Source: CAYLMM01 sp964384825 (GTDB lineage: Bacteria; Krumholzibacteriota; Krumholzibacteriia; LZORAL124-64-63). Taken from it: a DNA stretch of 64,000 nucleotides. This document shows positions 61,975 through 64,000 of the stretch, piece by piece. The stretch is from contig CAYLMM010000007.1 in NCBI GenBank assembly GCA_964384825.1, positions 11,761-75,760 of the forward strand, in the 5' to 3' direction. Position 1 is the stretch's first letter, and each line of letters begins with the position of its first letter. The position numbers were made by a program, and so were the translations under genes. The notes under the pieces were generated by a model, which made no database searches, was not told the origin of the DNA, and worked only from the letters and a program-made list of their open reading frames with translations.

Positions 61975-62999
61975 GTTCGTCCGGCGTCGAGGTCCGCGTC
62001 GAATCCGGCCTGCCCGCGCCCGCGGGATGGGACGAACTGCAGCGGACATCCCCCGACGCCAACTACTTCCATCGATCGAGCTGGATCTCGGCCGTCTGCC
62101 GGCATCTTCCCGGACGCGAGGCTTTCTGGCTGATCGCCGAGCTCGACGGGCGCCCGGCCGGCGGGATGGCGGCCGTCTCCACCGCGCGCGGCCCCTGGCG
62201 CATCCTGCAGAGCAGCTACGACGGGACCGCCGGCGGGATCATGACCGCCGCCTATCTCGACGACGACCGGCGCGTCCGGGTCGCGACGGATCTGCTCGCG
62301 GCCTACAGGCGCCTGGCCCTCGCCCCGCGGACCATCGCCGCCGCGATGGTCGTGCCCGAACCCGCCGACGAAGCCTGGGGGCGGCTGCCTGGGCGGATGG
62401 GCTGGCGCCGCTTCACCATCCCGGTCGGAGTGATCCCCCTGGAGGGCGGCCCCGACCAAGTGAAGAACGAGCTCTTCCGCCGCGACCGGCGCCGCGAGCT
62501 GCGCCGGGCCGAGGAGGCCGGCTGCCGGGCCGAGGCCACCACCGACCTGCGCGACCTGGACGCGTTTCTGCCGATCCACGCCGCGGCCTGCGAACGCTGG
62601 GGGATCGATCCCTTGCCCCGGCCGTTCCTGGCCGAACTGCTTGGCGATCCCGAGGGCGGCGCGTTCCTTCTGGTGATCCGTCGGGCCGGCGAACTGATCG
62701 GAGCCCATCTCGATTTCCACGGCGCCGGAGTGGTCACCGCCTGGCTCGGGGCCTCGTCCGTCGAGCATCGGAATCTCTTCGTCGGCACCCAGCTGATGTG
62801 GGGCGACGTCGTCGAGGCCAGTCGCCGCGGCGCCAGCCTGCTGGATATCGGCGGCCACGGCGGCCACCGCGGCGTGGCGTCGTTCAAGCATCTGCTCGGG
62901 GCGGGCGAGGAGCGCCGCGCCGTCTACCGGATCAACAATCCCCTCTGGCGGCCCGTGGGCATCGCGCGCCGCGTGCTGTCCCGATGGAGGGGACGATGA
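61971..62999 (+). CDS. FemAB-like / GNAT-fold acyltransferase
   Basis: The 342-aa protein has NYFHRSSWISAVCRHLPGREAFWLIAELDGRPAGGMAAV, a central KNELFRRDRRRELRRAEEAG, and the C-terminal AGELIGAHLDFHGAGVVTAWLGASSVEHRNLFVGTQLMWGDVVEASRRGASLLDIGGHGG. These match FemAB/BioF2-like acetyltransferases associated with exopolysaccharide clusters. It may acylate an amino sugar made by the preceding enzyme; the substrate is unproven. It overlaps both neighbours by 4 nt (ATGA). Confidence 0.78.
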   Translation: MSSSGVEVRVESGLPAPAGWDELQRTSPDANYFHRSSWISAVCRHLPGREAFWLIAELDGRPAGGMAAVSTARGPWRILQSSYDGTAGGIMTAAYLDDDRRVRVATDLLAAYRRLALAPRTIAAAMVVPEPADEAWGRLPGRMGWRRFTIPVGVIPLEGGPDQVKNELFRRDRRRELRRAEEAGCRAEATTDLRDLDAFLPIHAAACERWGIDPLPRPFLAELLGDPEGGAFLLVIRRAGELIGAHLDFHGAGVVTAWLGASSVEHRNLFVGTQLMWGDVVEASRRGASLLDIGGHGGHRGVASFKHLLGAGEERRAVYRINNPLWRPVGIARRVLSRWRGR

Positions 63000-64000
63000 A
63001 TCTTCTGCGCACCGGCGGCCGCATCCTGGCCAGCCGCATCGGACAGGCGGCCCTCAACGGGGTCTGCGCCTGGCTCGTGGCCCGCACTCTCGGACCGGTG
63101 GGCCAGGGCCACTACAGCCTCACGGTCACCATCGCGATCTTCGCGGCCGCCCTGCTCAACGGCGGGATGGGCCTGGCCGCGGTGCCGCCGCTGCGCCGGG
63201 GCGAGATAGGCCTCGGAACCATGCTGCGGGCCCAGCGGGGATGGATCCTCGCGACGGCGGCGTTGCTGGCCGCGGTCGCCGCCGCGGCATGGATGCTCCT
63301 GCCCGACGGCATGATGGCGCGCCATCTGGATTGGGATCCCGCCCTGCTCGCCCTGACGGCGCTGGCCGCGGCCGCCCTGCTCGCCTTCGACATCCTGTTC
63401 TACGATCTGCTCGCGCTCGGCCGGCTGCTCGCCGGTCCGCTGGTCAACCTGGGGCGGGCGGCGCTGCACCTGGCGATCCTCGGCGGCGCGGCCCTGACCG
63501 GGATCCTGGGCCTGCGAGCCGCGGTGCTGGCCTACGGAGCGTCCCAGACCTGCGCGGCCGCGGTCGTGGCCGTGATCCTGGCGGCCGAAGTCCGCCGCCG
63601 CCGCCGGGACGGCGCCCCTGCCTACGCCCCGCCGCGAACCCGCAGCCTCATCGCCGACACCATCGCCCGCGGCTGGCTGGGACAGCTTTCGGCGGTCGTC
63701 TCGCTGCTGCATCTGCGGCTCGATCTGGCCATCGTGGCGTTCTTCTGCGGTGCGGCCGAGGTCGGGGTGTACTCGGTGGCGGTGATGGTGGGCGAACTGC
63801 TGTGGCTTCTGCCCAGCGCCCTGCAGCCGGTCCTGGTCTATACCTCGTCCGAGGGGGAGGGCACCGGCGCCGACGACGATCCGGCCGCGGCCGCCGCCGC
63901 GCGCGACGCCCAGTCGGCCCGCGCGGTGCGCGTCGCGCTGGCGGCGACCGCCGCGGTCGCCCTCGGGCTGGGCATCGTCGCCCGCCCGCTGTTCGATTTC
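62996..64000 (+). CDS. Polysaccharide flippase (Wzx/MATE-like), 3' end outside the window
   Basis: The first 335 codons are visible and open to the window end. The hydrophobic protein starts MNLLRTGGRILASRIGQAALNGVCAWLVARTLGPVGQGHYSL, then shows repeated helices (ILATAALLAAVAAAAWMLL, LDLAIVAFFCGAAEVGVYSVAVMVGELLWLLPSALQPVLVY), the pattern of the Polysacc_synt/Wzx family. It would move the lipid-linked glycan to the periplasmic face. The ATG at 62996 overlaps the FemAB-like stop. Confidence 0.85.
   Translation, partial: MNLLRTGGRILASRIGQAALNGVCAWLVARTLGPVGQGHYSLTVTIAIFAAALLNGGMGLAAVPPLRRGEIGLGTMLRAQRGWILATAALLAAVAAAAWMLLPDGMMARHLDWDPALLALTALAAAALLAFDILFYDLLALGRLLAGPLVNLGRAALHLAILGGAALTGILGLRAAVLAYGASQTCAAAVVAVILAAEVRRRRRDGAPAYAPPRTRSLIADTIARGWLGQLSAVVSLLHLRLDLAIVAFFCGAAEVGVYSVAVMVGELLWLLPSALQPVLVYTSSEGEGTGADDDPAAAAAARDAQSARAVRVALAATAAVALGLGIVARPLFDF

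Overview
The window is 64 kb of GC-rich bacterial chromosome, about two thirds G+C by eye, densely packed and almost entirely + strand; only two genes, near 28.5-31.8 kb, run the other way. It contains one run of exactly 100 N (46774-46873), so it comes from a draft or metagenome scaffold. No phage, IS element, CRISPR array, rRNA or plasmid gene was recognised. The gene set suggests a Gram-negative-type bacterium of the FCB group or a related candidate phylum (Eisenbacteria/Krumholzibacteria-like). The hints are a TonB-like protein, an LpoA-like lipoprotein, a SPOR protein, a beta-propeller protein with a FlgD/type-IX-like C-terminal domain, an MglA-family GTPase, and C-terminal acidic or Ala/Pro tails on housekeeping proteins. 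This assignment is an inference. selA implies selenoprotein synthesis.

Layout. 1-3.8 kb: a TPR protein (cut by the window edge), mnmA, and an AsmA-like protein. 3.85-5.4 kb: an RNA island with four serine tRNAs that together read all six Ser codons, tRNA-Arg(ACG) beside tadA (which modifies that anticodon), tRNA-Ala(CGC) and the SRP RNA. 5.4-13.7 kb: genome maintenance (dnaX-ebfC-recR, recA-recX), a Roadblock-MglA fusion GTPase, and pgpA-cinA-thpR. 13.7-17.8 kb: a first surface-glycan block (rmlD, gmhA, a GT4, and an initiating sugar-phosphate transferase). 17.9-23.6 kb: a housekeeping string, ispE-spoVG-tRNA-Gln-prs-rplY-pth-rpsF-rpsR-rplI. 23.6-31.8 kb: a mannose-1-phosphate guanylyltransferase, then envelope genes (a PpiC lipoprotein, a DUF2914 protein, an LpoA-like lipoprotein, and the minus-strand TonB-like and tandem-amidase pair). 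32-40 kb: selA coupled to a P-loop-less MinD-like/SPOR protein, then smc-ftsY. 40-44.4 kb: an FMN riboswitch followed by ribD-ribE-ribBA-ribH-nusB. 44.4-64 kb: a long glycan/glycosylation locus that runs off the window.

How the parts fit. The last 20 kb is the most unusual region. It pairs two polyprenyl-phosphate-sugar synthase-type GT2 enzymes with two large multi-spanning membrane proteins (DUF2723 and YfhO families) that resemble lipid-linked-sugar-dependent glycosyltransferases. It adds epimerases, more glycosyltransferases, a GT2 fused to a degenerate phosphoglycosyltransferase, a FemAB-like acyltransferase, a secreted propeller protein and a flippase. manC, gmhA and rmlD elsewhere in the window can supply activated sugars. 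I infer a surface-glycan or protein O-glycosylation pathway. Start codons are often TTG or GTG, and many genes overlap by 4 nt, which indicates extensive translational coupling. A shared promoter pattern (TTGnnn, 16-18 nt, TAnnnT-like) sits ahead of most transcription units.
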